Source of the DNA: Streptomyces xanthophaeus | Lineage (GTDB): Bacteria; Actinomycetota; Actinomycetes; Streptomycetales; Streptomycetaceae | Assembly: GCF_000725805.1 (NCBI RefSeq) | Contig: NZ_JOFT01000037.1 | Span: 55,722 to 119,721 of the forward strand | Reading direction: 5' to 3' | Length of the DNA: 64,000 bases | Part shown: in pieces, positions 54,406 to 63,901 of the stretch | Numbering within the stretch: position 1 is the first letter of the stretch | Layout of the letters: every line of letters starts with the position of its first letter | Notes under the pieces: model-generated | What the model was told of the DNA's origin: nothing | What the model saw: only the letters and a program-made list of their open reading frames with translations | The model's database searches: none | Made by a program: the position numbers and the translations under genes

Positions 54406-55491
54406 TCAGGACCGGGGGCCGCCCTCCTGGGCGGGCCCCTCCGGGCCGGCCGCCGCACCCGTCACACCCGGGGCACCCGCCGCGTCGTCCGCCGGAGCGG
54501 TCCGGGCCGCCGGGACGGAGGGAGCCTGCGGCCAGGCCGGACCGGTCCGCGGGGCCGGGCCCGTCCGCGGCTTCGCGGGGCGCAGCCGCCGGTAGAGCCG
54601 GAACCCGAGCGCCAGGACCGCGGCGGCCAGGGCGAACGGCAGGACCGCGCCCACCGCCAGGGTCAGGAAGCGCAGGACGGTCGTGAAGACCTCCCAGCCG
54701 CCGCGCAGGGCGTCCATGAAGGCGGGGTCCTTCTCCTTCTCCTTCTCCGCGGCCTTCGGAGCGGGCTCCGAGACCTCCAGGGTGATCGTGCCCAGCGAGG
54801 TCTGGTCCTTCAGCGCGTTCTGCTGCGCCTGGAGCGACTCCAGATCGGCCTGACGCCGGCTCAGCTCGCCCTCCAGCATGACCACGTCGCTCAACGCCGT
54901 GGCCTTGCCCATCATTTCCCGTACCCGGGCCACGCTGGCCTGCTGCGAGCTGACCCGGCTGCCGATGTCGGCGACCTTCTCCGTCACGTCCTGCGCGTCG
55001 ACCTTGCGGTGCAGCAGCTTCCCGCTGCCCTCCATCGCCCCGAGCACGGCGTCGTAGCGCTCGCCCGGCACCCGCAGGGTCACCGTCGAGGTCATGCGGC
55101 CGTCCGGGCCGCGCTTGGTGGACTCGTTGCCCACGTAGCCGCCCGCGGCGTCGGCCGCCGTGCGGGCGGCGGCCAGCGCCTTCTGCGCGTCCTCGGTCTC
55201 GATGCCGAGGGTCGCCGTACGGATCACGTTCGGGCGTACGGCGACCGGCGCCTGCGCGTTCTTGTCCGTCCCCGCGGCGCCGGAAGCGGCGGCTCCCGGG
55301 GCTGCCGCCGCGGCGCCCTCCCGGGCCGCCTCCGGGGCCTTGCCGCCCTGAGCCGGGGCGACCGCCGCCCGGTCCGCGGAGGAGGTCTTCTCGTTCCCGC
55401 CGCCCGCGCCGCAGCCGCTGAGCGCGAGCACCCCGGCCAGGGAGAGGGCGGCCAGGGCGGCCGAGGAACGCTGTCTGTTCACGGTGTGCAT
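54406..55491 (-). CDS. DUF4349 domain lipoprotein
   Basis: A 361-residue secreted or membrane-attached protein. The signal peptide ends in the lipobox LSGC (Cys27), followed by an approximately 55-residue Ala/Gly/Glu-rich linker. A DUF4349 domain (about residues 85-255) starts VIRTATLGIETEDAQKAL and includes a coiled-coil stretch (ELSRRQADLESLQAQQNALKDQ). One membrane helix near the C-terminus (LRFLTLAVGAVLPFALAAAVLALG) is followed by a Pro-rich cytoplasmic tail. The function of DUF4349 is unknown. It is divergent from cgoX, 151 bp away. Confidence 0.85.
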   Translation of the reverse strand: MHTVNRQRSSAALAALSLAGVLALSGCGAGGGNEKTSSADRAAVAPAQGGKAPEAAREGAAAAAPGAAASGAAGTDKNAQAPVAVRPNVIRTATLGIETEDAQKALAAARTAADAAGGYVGNESTKRGPDGRMTSTVTLRVPGERYDAVLGAMEGSGKLLHRKVDAQDVTEKVADIGSRVSSQQASVARVREMMGKATALSDVVMLEGELSRRQADLESLQAQQNALKDQTSLGTITLEVSEPAPKAAEKEKEKDPAFMDALRGGWEVFTTVLRFLTLAVGAVLPFALAAAVLALGFRLYRRLRPAKPRTGPAPRTGPAWPQAPSVPAARTAPADDAAGAPGVTGAAAGPEGPAQEGGPRS

Positions 55492-55642
55492 CGCGGTAAA
55501 CCCCCGAGGTTCGGCTGGTGTTGCCGTTCTGACGTACAGAGTCCCCGTGCGGGTTTCACTTCCGCGGTCCCGGCCCGGTCCCGATGCGGTCACGGTCCGG
55601 CCTCGCCGACGGTGCCCACCTGCGGTCTGAGACGATGAGTCC

Positions 55643-57100
55643 ATGGACGAAGCGGACATGCGTACGGACCGGCCGGACCACACCGGCGCCCCCGGCCACG
55701 TGGTGGTCATCGGCGGCGGCATCGCCGGTCTCGCAGCTGCCCACCGGCTGCTCGCCGACGGTGTCCGCGTCACCCTGATCGAGGCGGGACCGAGGCTCGG
55801 CGGCAAGCTGCACGCGGGGGAACTCGCCGGTGCCCCCGTCGACCTCGGCGCCGAGTCCGTCCTCGCCCGCCGCCCCGAAGCCGTGGACCTCGCCCGGTCC
55901 GTCGGCCTCGGCGAGGCCCTCCAGCCGCCCGCCACCGCCACCGCCCACCTGTGGACCCGGGGCGCGCTGCGGCCCATGCCGCGCGGCCACGTCATGGGGG
56001 TCCCCGGCGACCTGGGGCCGCTCGCCGCATCCGGCGTGCTCTCCGCCGAGGGGCTGGCCCGGATCGAGGCCGAGCGGGAGCTGGCGCCCACCGAGATCGG
56101 CGAGGACGTCGCGGTCGGCGAGTACGTCGCCGCCCGGCTGGGGCGCGAGGTCGTCGACCGGCTGGTGGAGCCGCTGCTCGGCGGGGTCTACGCGGGCAAC
56201 GCCTACCGCATCTCGATGCGGGCGGCCGTCCCCCAGCTCTTCGAGGCCGCCCGTACGCACCACTCGCTCGGCGAGGGCGTCCGGGAGCTCCAGCGCCGGG
56301 CGGCCGCGCAGCCCGCGGCCGCAGGTCCCGTCTTCGCCGGCATCGACGGCGGCATCGGGCGGCTCCCGGCCGCCGTGGCCGAGGCCTGCCGCCGCGCCGG
56401 GGCCCGGATCCTCACCGGGACCCCCGTCCGCGAGGTCCTGCGTACGGCGGAGGGCTGGCGCGTGGTGACCGCCACCGGGACCGTCGACGCCGACGGGGTG
56501 ATCCTGGCCACCCCGGCCGGGCCCGCCGCGCAGCTGCTGGACCGGCTGGTGCCCGCCGCCGCGGCCGAGCTGCGCGGGGTCGAGTACGCCTCGATGGCCC
56601 TGGTCACGATGGCCTTCCGGCGCTCCGACCTGCCGCCCGCGATCACCGAGGGCGGCGCCAGCGGGTTCCTCGTACCGCCCGTCGACGGGCGGACGATCAA
56701 GGCCTCCACCTTCTCCAGCAACAAGTGGGCCTGGGCCGGGGCGGATCCCGAGCTGTTCCTGCTGCGGACCTCCGTCGGCCGTCACGGGGACGAGGGCGAG
56801 CTGAAGCGGGAGGACGGCGAACTCGTCGCGGTGTCCCTGGCCGACCTCGGCGACGCGGTGGGCCTGGCGGCCCGGCCGGTCGCCTCCACCGTCACGCGCT
56901 GGGACGGCGGGCTGCCCCAGTACCCGGTCGGCCACCTGGACCGGGTCGCCCGGATCCGGGCCGCCGTCGCAGCCCTGCCGGGCCTCGCCGTGTGCGGCGC
57001 CCTCTACGACGGGGTGGGCATCCCGGCGTGCATCGCCAGCGCCGGGAAGGCCGCGGACGCGGTGACCGCCGCTTTCGGGACCCCTGGCACAGACCACTGA
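55643..57100 (+). CDS. cgoX: Coproporphyrinogen III oxidase / protoporphyrinogen oxidase (HemY/CgoX type)
   Basis: A 485-residue FAD enzyme. The dinucleotide motif [17 protein letters not shown] opens the fold, and the family's [15 protein letters not shown] and [15 protein letters not shown] segments follow. In Gram-positive bacteria this oxidase converts coproporphyrinogen III to coproporphyrin III rather than making protoporphyrin, and the chdC gene directly downstream confirms that route here. An in-frame ATG at 55658 is an alternative start. It is the first gene of a two-gene operon. Confidence 0.95.
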   Translation: MDEADMRTDRPDHTGAPGHVVVIGGGIAGLAAAHRLLADGVRVTLIEAGPRLGGKLHAGELAGAPVDLGAESVLARRPEAVDLARSVGLGEALQPPATATAHLWTRGALRPMPRGHVMGVPGDLGPLAASGVLSAEGLARIEAERELAPTEIGEDVAVGEYVAARLGREVVDRLVEPLLGGVYAGNAYRISMRAAVPQLFEAARTHHSLGEGVRELQRRAAAQPAAAGPVFAGIDGGIGRLPAAVAEACRRAGARILTGTPVREVLRTAEGWRVVTATGTVDADGVILATPAGPAAQLLDRLVPAAAAELRGVEYASMALVTMAFRRSDLPPAITEGGASGFLVPPVDGRTIKASTFSSNKWAWAGADPELFLLRTSVGRHGDEGELKREDGELVAVSLADLGDAVGLAARPVASTVTRWDGGLPQYPVGHLDRVARIRAAVAALPGLAVCGALYDGVGIPACIASAGKAADAVTAAFGTPGTDH

Positions 57101-57123
57101 TCAGCACACGGGACAATAGGCAC

Positions 57124-57846
57124 ATGACTGCACCAGAGAAGATTCCCAACGCGGGGAAGAAGGCGAAGGACCTCAACGAGGTCATCCGCTACACCCTGTG
57201 GTCCGTCTTCAAGCTGAAGGACGTACTGCCCCGTCTTGAGTCAGACCGCGCCGGCTTCGCCGACGAGGTCCAGGAGCTCTTCGACCAGCTGGCCGCCAAG
57301 GACATCACCGTCCGCGGTACCTATGACGTCTCCGGCCTGCGCGCCGACGCCGACGTCATGATCTGGTGGCACGCCGAGACGGCCGACGAGCTGCAGGGCG
57401 CGTACAACCTGTTCCGCCGCACCCGGCTGGGCCGCGCGCTGGAGCCGGTGTGGTCGAACATGGCCCTGCACCGCCCGGCCGAGTTCAACAAGTCGCACAT
57501 CCCGGCCTTCCTGGCCGACGAGACCGCCCGCGACTACGTCAGCGTGTACCCCTTCGTGCGCAGCTACGACTGGTACCTGCTGCCCGACGAGGACCGTCGC
57601 CGCATGCTCGCCGACCACGGCAAGATGGCCCGCGGCTACCCCGACGTGCGCGCCAACACCGTCGCCTCCTTCTCGCTCGGCGACTACGAGTGGCTGCTGG
57701 CCTTCGAGGCCGACGAGCTGTACCGCATCGTCGACCTCATGCGTCACCTGCGCGCTTCCGAGGCCCGCATGCACGTCCGTGAAGAGGTGCCCTTCTACAC
57801 CGGGCGCCGCAAGTCCGTCGCCGACCTGGTGGCCGGGCTCGCCTGA
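57124..57846 (+). CDS. chdC: Coproheme decarboxylase (hydrogen-peroxide-dependent haem synthase)
   Basis: A 240-residue chlorite-dismutase-fold enzyme that decarboxylates two propionates of coproheme to make haem b, the last step of the coproporphyrin-dependent pathway. The actinobacterial ChdC tyrosine lies in [11 protein letters not shown] and the family motif [27 protein letters not shown] is intact. ATG 57124 lies 24 bp after cgoX, so they are co-transcribed. A hairpin follows. Confidence 0.95.
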   Translation: MTAPEKIPNAGKKAKDLNEVIRYTLWSVFKLKDVLPRLESDRAGFADEVQELFDQLAAKDITVRGTYDVSGLRADADVMIWWHAETADELQGAYNLFRRTRLGRALEPVWSNMALHRPAEFNKSHIPAFLADETARDYVSVYPFVRSYDWYLLPDEDRRRMLADHGKMARGYPDVRANTVASFSLGDYEWLLAFEADELYRIVDLMRHLRASEARMHVREEVPFYTGRRKSVADLVAGLA

Positions 57847-57866
57847 TACCTCCCCTGGGGGGAAGT

Positions 57867-57905
57867 GCCGGAGGACGACCACACCGTCAGGTGAGTTCCT
57901 CCGGC
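57867..57905. terminator. Hairpin between chdC and the S33 peptidase gene
   Basis: GCCGGAGGA (57867-57875) pairs perfectly with TCCTCCGGC (57897-57905) around a 21-bp loop. It lies between two converging genes. Confidence 0.7.
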
Positions 57906-57959
57906 GGATCGGGAGGCCCTGCCCCCGAAACGACGCAGCCGGAGATCCCGCCCGGAAGT

Positions 57960-59591
57960 TCAGACGACTGGCGGCAGCAGCGCCCCGTGGGCGCTCGCTG
58001 CCCGGTCGTCCAGCGACACCGGTGCGGGCTCCGGATGCGGCGCACACGTGACGTTGCGGCCCGGGGTGTCACCCGTCAGCAGGTACCGCTCCACGTGCCG
58101 GTCCACGCAGTCGTTGCGTCCGCCCACCACGCCGTGGCTGCCGGCCCCCTCCTCCGTGACCAGCGCGGCCCCGGCGCCCAGGCGCCGCAGGAGTTCCAGC
58201 GCGCCCGGGTACGGGGTCGCCCCGTCCCGCTCCGCCGCGACGACCAGGGTCGCGGGCAGGGCGGCCGCCGCGGAGCCCACGTCCACCGGCTGCTGCGGGA
58301 CCGGCACCGGCCAGTACGCGCAGGGCAGGTTCAGGAAGGCATTGGCCCAGGTCTCGAAGGGGGCCCTGCGGGCCAGTTCGGTGTTGTCGCGGTCCCAGGT
58401 CTCCCAGTCCGCGGGCCACGGGGCGTCGTTGCACAGCACCGCCGTGTAGACGGCCCGCGCGTTCTCGGCCTGCGCCGCAGACGCCGGGTCCGGGGCGGCC
58501 TGCTCCGTCAGCGGACCCGGATCGCCGCGCAGGAACGCGGCCAGCGCCGCCGCCCGCTGCGGCCACACGTCGTCGTAGTACGCGGCCTGGACGAAGGCCG
58601 CGCGCAGTTCACCGGTCCCCACCTTCGCGCCCGCGGGGGTGCGGGCCACCGCGTCCCGTACGCGCGCGTAGCTCGCCTGGACGGCCGCCGCGGTGGCGCC
58701 GAGCCGGTACGTGGCGTGGTGCCGGGCCGCCCAGGCACGGAAGTCGTACCAGCGGCGCTCGAAGCCGGGCGCCTGGTCGAGGTTGTTGCGGTACCAGATG
58801 CGGCGCGGGTCCGGGTCGACCGCCGAGTCGAAGACCATCCGGCGGACGTGGCCCGGGTAGCGCGTCGCGTAGACCGCGCCCAGGTAGGTCCCGTAGGAGC
58901 CGCCCAGGAAGTTCAGCCCCGGCTCGCCGAGCGCGGCCCGCAGGACGTGCAGGTCGCGGACGTTGTTCAGGGTCGTGTACTGCGCCAGGGCCTCGCCGGA
59001 GCGCTGTGCGCAGCCGCGTGCGTAGGCCCGGGCGGCGGCGATCCGCTCCTCCTTGTACGCGGCGGACGGGTGGAGCGGCTCCTGGGTGGGCCCCCCGGGC
59101 CGGGCGGCGGGGTCCTCGCAGGACAGCGGGGCGGAGCGGCCCACACCGCGCGGGGCGTAGCCGACGAGGTCGTAGGCGGCGGCGATCCGCGCCCAGCCGG
59201 GGAGCCCGGCGACCATCGGGAAGTGCATGCCCGAGGCGCCGGGGCCGCCGGGGTTGTGGACGAGGGCCCCCTGACGTGCCGCCCCGCCCGCGCCGGTGGC
59301 GGCGGTGCGGCTGACGGTGAGGGAGATGTGCGGGCCGCCCGGGCGGGCGTAGTCGAGGGGGACGCGCAGGACGGCGCAGCGGACCGGGGCGGGCAGTCCC
59401 TCCGCCGCGGGGCAGGCGGTGAAGCGCAGGGCCCGGCCGCCCCCGGCGGCGGCGCGGCGGGCGGCCAGTTCGGCTCCGGCGTCCTCGGCGGAGAGCCGGA
59501 GGGGTTCCGCGGCGCGGGCCGCGGGCGCGGCGCACAGCAGCAGGGAGAGCGCCGCGACGGCGGCTCCGTGACGTGCGGGCGTCCGGCGCAT
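57960..59591 (-). CDS. Secreted S33 family alpha/beta-hydrolase, tripeptidyl aminopeptidase-like
   Basis: A 543-residue protein with a cleavable signal peptide ending near AARAAEP. The alpha/beta-hydrolase nucleophile is Ser232 in GGSYGTYLG, the oxyanion segment is NPGGPGASG, the acid is in AERDGATP and the base is in GAGSHGVVGG. A C-terminal lid/TAP domain with cysteines typical of Streptomyces tripeptidyl aminopeptidases is present (CAYWPVPVPQQP, NDCVDRHVERYLL). It releases short peptides from extracellular protein. ATG 59591 has AGGCAGG upstream and fits the signal peptide; an ATG at 59609 is also possible. Confidence 0.88.
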   Translation of the reverse strand: MRRTPARHGAAVAALSLLLCAAPAARAAEPLRLSAEDAGAELAARRAAAGGGRALRFTACPAAEGLPAPVRCAVLRVPLDYARPGGPHISLTVSRTAATGAGGAARQGALVHNPGGPGASGMHFPMVAGLPGWARIAAAYDLVGYAPRGVGRSAPLSCEDPAARPGGPTQEPLHPSAAYKEERIAAARAYARGCAQRSGEALAQYTTLNNVRDLHVLRAALGEPGLNFLGGSYGTYLGAVYATRYPGHVRRMVFDSAVDPDPRRIWYRNNLDQAPGFERRWYDFRAWAARHHATYRLGATAAAVQASYARVRDAVARTPAGAKVGTGELRAAFVQAAYYDDVWPQRAAALAAFLRGDPGPLTEQAAPDPASAAQAENARAVYTAVLCNDAPWPADWETWDRDNTELARRAPFETWANAFLNLPCAYWPVPVPQQPVDVGSAAAALPATLVVAAERDGATPYPGALELLRRLGAGAALVTEEGAGSHGVVGGRNDCVDRHVERYLLTGDTPGRNVTCAPHPEPAPVSLDDRAASAHGALLPPVV

Positions 59592-59603
59592 GGCGGCCCT
59601 GCC

Positions 59604-59626
59604 TCTCATCGGATGAACCGATGAGA
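59604..59626. promoter_or_regulatory. Inverted repeat upstream of the S33 peptidase gene
   Basis: TCTCATCGG and its complement flank ATGAA, giving perfect 9-bp arms 12 bp before the chosen start. The position suggests an operator or an RNA hairpin at the ribosome-binding site. Confidence 0.45.
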
Positions 59627-59732
59627 TCCCCCGGCGGGGGCACTGTAAAGGATCACCGCCGGGTGTCGGCGCCAATGCCCCGGTTGCCGTACGACAGGCC
59701 GGTGACGCCGCCTCCCCGACGGTGACGGAGGG

Positions 59733-60758
59733 TCAGGAACTGCTGGAGGAGCAGCTGGAGCCGGAGGAACTGCTGCAACTCGACCCGCCACTGCTGCTGC
59801 CGCCCCCGCAGCTGCTGCCGGAGGAGCCGCAGCCGGACCCGGAGGAGCCGCCGCAGCTCGAACCGCCGCCGCAGCCGGAACCGCCCCCGCCGCCCGAGCC
59901 GCCGTCGCTCCCGGCGCACCACAGCACCGGCAGGAACTCCGCCCCGGACCCGGACCCCGACGTGGGGTGCACGCCGTGCGGGCGCGAGCGCGCCTGGGCG
60001 GCTGCCAGCCGGGTGCTGCGCACCGCGGGCAGCAACTGCTGGCGCAGGTACGGGTCGCTCAGTCCGCGCAGCCCGGACAGGGCCGTCTGCACGGACGGGG
60101 ACCGGTCGTGCAGGTACGCGGCGCGCAGCTCGCGCAGCGCCCGCTGTCCTGCGGGGGTGACCCGCTGCCCCGCCCGCGCGGCGCAGATGCCGCCGAACAG
60201 CGCCCCGCCGATCAGGACGGGGATCACCTTGGCGATGAAGGGGATCTGGGGCCCGGAGTCCACAACGACAGCGACGACGGTGACCACCACCGCCACCGGC
60301 ACCATCAGCGCGCACACCAGGGCCTGGGCGATCCCCCATCTCCGCCAGGGCCGCCCCGAGCCCGGGGCGCGGATCAGTCCGCGCGTAGCCAGCGCGTCCC
60401 CGGTCTCCTGGACGGCCGGGTCGCACATGGCCGCGTACCGCACCTGGTACAGCCAGCCCGAGGGCGCGCTCCCGCAGGCCTGGAGCACGGCCCGCTCTGC
60501 GTAGTCCGCGGCCCGCGCCCCGGGGCGGACCTGGACGATGCCGGGGCCGCCGACGATCAGCCGGCCGTCGCCGAGCAGGGAGACGAGCGCGGCGTCCACG
60601 ACGTTGCCGGGGCCGCCCGCGAGGAACGCCGCCTCGGACAGGTCGTGCAGCCGCGGGGCGGGCCCGTCCGACGCGGGACGGGACCGGCGCAGGCCGCGGA
60701 CCAGCAGGACGGAGGAGACGATGACGGCGACCCAGGTCGCCAGTGCCAGAAGGTTCAT
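59733..60758 (-). CDS. TIGR04222-like membrane protein with Gly/Ser tail bearing spaced cysteines
   Basis: A 341-residue protein. A first membrane helix (residues 3-22) precedes a soluble part, then two more helices (about 143-166 and 172-193), a linker, and a tail from about residue 265 built almost only of Gly and Ser with cysteines at 281, 296, 302, 310, 317, 328 and 335. The body matches my memory of the TIGR04222 membrane-domain family, whose members end in low-complexity Cys-rich tails and neighbour DUF692 genes. It overlaps the upstream DUF692 gene by ATGA, so both are made together. The tail is a plausible substrate for DUF692-type modification. GGGGAGGG precedes the ATG. Confidence 0.8.
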   Translation of the reverse strand: MNLLALATWVAVIVSSVLLVRGLRRSRPASDGPAPRLHDLSEAAFLAGGPGNVVDAALVSLLGDGRLIVGGPGIVQVRPGARAADYAERAVLQACGSAPSGWLYQVRYAAMCDPAVQETGDALATRGLIRAPGSGRPWRRWGIAQALVCALMVPVAVVVTVVAVVVDSGPQIPFIAKVIPVLIGGALFGGICAARAGQRVTPAGQRALRELRAAYLHDRSPSVQTALSGLRGLSDPYLRQQLLPAVRSTRLAAAQARSRPHGVHPTSGSGSGAEFLPVLWCAGSDGGSGGGGGSGCGGGSSCGGSSGSGCGSSGSSCGGGSSSGGSSCSSSSGSSCSSSSS

Positions 60759-62074
60759 GCCGCCCTCCCCGTCAGCGCCCGGGCCCAGCGCACGACCCTG
60801 CGGGGCGGCCGCGCCCCGGCCCGGTCCTGCCACCACCGGGTGAGCCTGCGCCGGGCGGCCGGATCGGCCGGCAGGTCCTGGATCAGCAGGTGCTCCGCGA
60901 AGTCCAGCGCCTCGCGGCGGTATCCGCCCGTGGCCATGGGACGGCCCTTGGCGTAGGCGAGGTAGGCCTCGCGGTACGGGTCCTCGCCGCCCAGGATCAC
61001 GGGCAGCTCGGGCGCCAGCTTGGCCACCACCCCGGCCCGCTTGGCAGCCAGTGCCCTGGCCTGCACCCGGATTCGCCGCCGGTCGAAGCCCTCGGGTACG
61101 GGGGTGCCCGCCACCAGCGCCGAGAGCAGCGCGGCCTGGCCGAGGCCCACGCGGGTCCGGGCGGCACCGGCGACGCCGTCGCCCGCTGCGTCCGTACCGT
61201 CCTGCCGGCCGTCCTGCGCCGCGGTGGGCGCGGCGGCGGGCCGGCGCGCCGGGGCCGTACCCGCGGTCAGCACGCTCCGGATGCGGACCAGTTCGTCCGC
61301 CAGCTCCGGCTCCGGTGGGAAGTCGTCGTCCCGCTCCAGCAGTACGCCGGGCGGGTCCACCCGGGAGCGGAGGGCGGCGAGCACGTCGAGCACCACCGGC
61401 GGCACGGGGTGCGCGTGCGTGTCGTGCCAGACGCCGCCGCGCTCGACGCCGCCCGCCACGTGCACGTACGCCAGCGCCTCCAGGGGAATCGAGTCGAGCA
61501 CGGCGGCCGGGTCCTCGCCCCGGTTGACCCGGTTGGTGTGCAGGTTGGCCACGTCGATCAGCAGCCGGACACCGGTCCGTTCGACCAGCTCCGTCAGGAA
61601 CTGCCCTTCCGTGAGCTCCTCGCCGGGCCAGGAGAACAGCGCGGCGATGTTCTCCAGCGCCAGCGGCACCGGCAGCGCGTCCTGCGCGATCCGCACGTTC
61701 TCGCACAGCACGTCCAGTGCGTCCCGGGTCCGCGGTACGGGCAGCAGGTGGCCGGCCTCCAGCGCGGGCGAGGAGGTCCGGACGAAGGCGATGTGCTCGG
61801 TGACCAGCGGCGCCCCCAGCGCCACCGCCCGCTCGCCGAGCGCCGCCAGCTTGGCCGGGTCCGGGCGGTCGGCGCCGCCGATGCCCAGCGAGACCCCGTG
61901 CGGCACGACGCGCGTACCGCGCTCCAGCAGCCGCTCCAGGGCCTCTGGCAGGTGGCCGGGGCAGATGTTCTCGGCCACCACCTCGACCCAGTCCAGGCCG
62001 GGCAGCCGCTCGACGGCCTCCGCGATCTCCGGCCGCCAGCCGATGCCCACCCCCAGGTGTGCCATGGGCTTCAT
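60755..62074 (-). CDS. DUF692 family multinuclear iron oxygenase (MbnB-like) with extra C-terminal domain
   Basis: A 439-residue protein. Residues 1-265 form a DUF692 TIM barrel with all usual metal-ligand motifs: [10 protein letters not shown] (His59), TEHIAF (His94), LENI (Glu141), DVANLHTN (Asp174), YVHVAGG (His205), WHDTHAHP (Asp218, His220) and LLERDDDF (Glu247). These iron enzymes modify cysteine or other residues in ribosomal peptides, as in methanobactin synthesis. After an Ala/Gly linker (270-305), residues 310-425 resemble HvfC/DUF2063 partner domains that bind the precursor ([35 protein letters not shown]). The next gene encodes a likely substrate. GGGGGCGAGGGGG precedes ATG 62074. 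Confidence 0.9.
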   Translation of the reverse strand: MKPMAHLGVGIGWRPEIAEAVERLPGLDWVEVVAENICPGHLPEALERLLERGTRVVPHGVSLGIGGADRPDPAKLAALGERAVALGAPLVTEHIAFVRTSSPALEAGHLLPVPRTRDALDVLCENVRIAQDALPVPLALENIAALFSWPGEELTEGQFLTELVERTGVRLLIDVANLHTNRVNRGEDPAAVLDSIPLEALAYVHVAGGVERGGVWHDTHAHPVPPVVLDVLAALRSRVDPPGVLLERDDDFPPEPELADELVRIRSVLTAGTAPARRPAAAPTAAQDGRQDGTDAAGDGVAGAARTRVGLGQAALLSALVAGTPVPEGFDRRRIRVQARALAAKRAGVVAKLAPELPVILGGEDPYREAYLAYAKGRPMATGGYRREALDFAEHLLIQDLPADPAARRRLTRWWQDRAGARPPRRVVRWARALTGRAA

Positions 62075-62197
62075 GTCCCCCTCGCCCCCTCTCGTCGCAC
62101 CGTGTGCCGAGGTGATGGCCCCGGCGGGGTCGGGCCAACCGCGCAGCGCGGCGTTTCAGAGCAACATTTGAGGTTCCGCGGGCCGTGCCGGCCGCCG

Positions 62198-62950
62198 TCA
62201 GAGCCGGGCCCGCAGCGCGGGATGGTCGGCGATGACCGTGGCGCTGCCCGGCGCGATCTCCGTGAAGCCCGCGTCGCGCACCACCGGCAGCCCGCTCCGG
62301 TTCAGTTCCGCCCATCCCTCGGGGGTGGCGGTCCGTACGGCGAGCCGGAAACCGGAATCCTGCCACCGGGCCCGCTCCGCGCCGGTCAGCTCCCACCAGG
62401 CGAGCTGCGCGGCGTGTCCGGCCTGGGCCATGGCCTTGCCGGCCGACATCTCCAGGCCGGGGTTGAACCACAGGACGGGCAGGCCCGGCCCGGCCGGTGA
62501 GGGCGGTGCGGGGTCGTCCAGGTCCGTGCCCGAGACCTGGAGCTTCGCCAGTTCCTTGGGCCAGCCGTCGAGGGGGACCGGGGGGAAGACCCGGACCTCG
62601 GACGCGTCGCCGTGCACCGTGATGCCCGGCAGCGACTGGGCCTTGCGCCACTCCGCCCCGCGGGCCCGCCGGACCACCTTGCGGATCCGGGCGTCCTGCC
62701 AGTCCCGTACGGCGGCCGCCCACTCGCCCTCGCCCTCGGCCCGCTCGTCCGTCAGCAGGACCAGGACCGCGCGGGCCGCCGTCTCCAGGGCGTCCGTCCG
62801 GGCCGGCGGCTCGGTCTTCTCGATCCGCACCACCAGCGGCAGGACGAACTGCGGGGCCTCGTCGCGGAGGGCGTGCTCCTGGCGGAAGGGGCTGTCCGCG
62901 CCGACCGCGGGGGCTGCTGCTGCGGCGTCGGGGGTGTGCTGGCTGCTCAT
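62198..62950 (-). CDS. PTH2-like (peptidyl-tRNA hydrolase 2) domain protein
   Basis: A 250-residue protein. The C-terminal half resembles peptidyl-tRNA hydrolase 2: LPVLWFNPGLEMSAGKAMAQAGHAAQLAWW carries the Lys-x2-x-Gln/His-type motif of the PTH2 active site, and SATVIADHP closes the fold. The N-terminal approximately 110 residues (RIEKTEPPARTDALETAARAVLVLLTDERAEG) are an actinobacterial extension. PTH2 enzymes release tRNA from stalled peptidyl-tRNA; whether this one does is untested. ATG 62950 has a weak ribosome-binding site. It lies 123 bp upstream of the DUF692 gene in the same direction. Confidence 0.75.
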   Translation of the reverse strand: MSSQHTPDAAAAAPAVGADSPFRQEHALRDEAPQFVLPLVVRIEKTEPPARTDALETAARAVLVLLTDERAEGEGEWAAAVRDWQDARIRKVVRRARGAEWRKAQSLPGITVHGDASEVRVFPPVPLDGWPKELAKLQVSGTDLDDPAPPSPAGPGLPVLWFNPGLEMSAGKAMAQAGHAAQLAWWELTGAERARWQDSGFRLAVRTATPEGWAELNRSGLPVVRDAGFTEIAPGSATVIADHPALRARL

Positions 62951-63021
62951 CCGGCCAAGGATGCCAGCCTCCGCCTTGAGGATGATGCCCCGGGTGACGG
63001 CTCCGGGTGAGGATCGGGGCC

Positions 63022-63696
63022 ATGAAGAGTGATCTGTTCGCGTCCGAGAACCTCGCCCAGGCCCCTGTCGCACCCGGCATGACCCTGCAGAACGCCAAGT
63101 CAGTGAAGTACGCCGTCAACGGTGAGGTGCTGGCCCGTCAGGGCTCGATGGTCGCCTACCGCGGCAACCTCCAGTTCGAGCGCAAGGGACAGGGGATAGG
63201 CGGCATGCTCAAGCGCGCCGTCACCGGCGAGGGCCTGGCCCTGATGTCCGTACGCGGCCAGGGCGAGGTGTGGTTCGCCCACCAGGCCGCGAACTGCTTC
63301 ATCATCGACTTCGAGCAGGGCGACGCCCTGACCATCAACGGCCGCAACGTGCTGTGCTTCGACCCGACGCTGTCCTACGAGATCAAGATGGTGAAGGGCG
63401 CCGGGATGACCGGCGGCGGTCTCTTCAACAGCCTCTTCACCGGCACCGGCAAGCTCGCCGTGGTCTGCGACGGCAGCCCGATCATCATCCCGGTCACCGC
63501 GCAGGCCCCGGTCTTCGTCGACACGGACGCGGTGGTCGGCTGGAGCGCCCAGCTGGAGACCGGCCTGCACCGCTCCCAGTCCGTCGGCTCGATGATCCGC
63601 GGCGGTTCCGGCGAGGCGGTCCAGCTGGTGCTGCGCGGCGAGGGCTTTGTCATCGTCCGGCCGAGCGAGGTCACCGAGGCCGCGGCCGCCCACTGA
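63022..63696 (+). CDS. AIM24 family protein
   Basis: A 224-residue beta-rich protein of the AIM24 (TRAP-like) family. Typical segments are SVKYAVNGEVLARQGSMVAYRGNLQFER, KRAVTGEGLALMSVRGQGEVWFA and LETGLHRSQSVGSMIRGGSGEAVQLVLRGEGFVIVRPSE. No membrane helix is present. In bacteria the function is unknown; in yeast Aim24 affects mitochondrial inner-membrane organisation. ATG 63022 is preceded by GAGGA. It is divergent from the PTH2-like gene. Confidence 0.9.
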   Translation: MKSDLFASENLAQAPVAPGMTLQNAKSVKYAVNGEVLARQGSMVAYRGNLQFERKGQGIGGMLKRAVTGEGLALMSVRGQGEVWFAHQAANCFIIDFEQGDALTINGRNVLCFDPTLSYEIKMVKGAGMTGGGLFNSLFTGTGKLAVVCDGSPIIIPVTAQAPVFVDTDAVVGWSAQLETGLHRSQSVGSMIRGGSGEAVQLVLRGEGFVIVRPSEVTEAAAAH

Positions 63697-63901
63697 CCGC
63701 CCCGGCGGAGCTCGGCTCGAGGACGGCCGCAGGTACGCACCGGCTCCGGTGGGGCGGTGCGCCCGGCGCAGGACTGAGCTCCGCCATTGTGGGACGGTTT
63801 CCGGCCAGCATGGCGCCGTCCGGTGGGTACGGGACCGGATCGCACTGATCGAAAACTAGCGTGGTCGTGCTGGTGGGCACCGACCGAGGGGGTTGCGGGA
63901 C

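Noticed and set aside
59722-60504. Plus-strand frame encoding a Glu/Pro/Leu-rich repeat opposite the Cys tail
   Set aside because: It mirrors the low-complexity Gly/Ser/Cys tail; the minus-strand frame has membrane helices and translational coupling.
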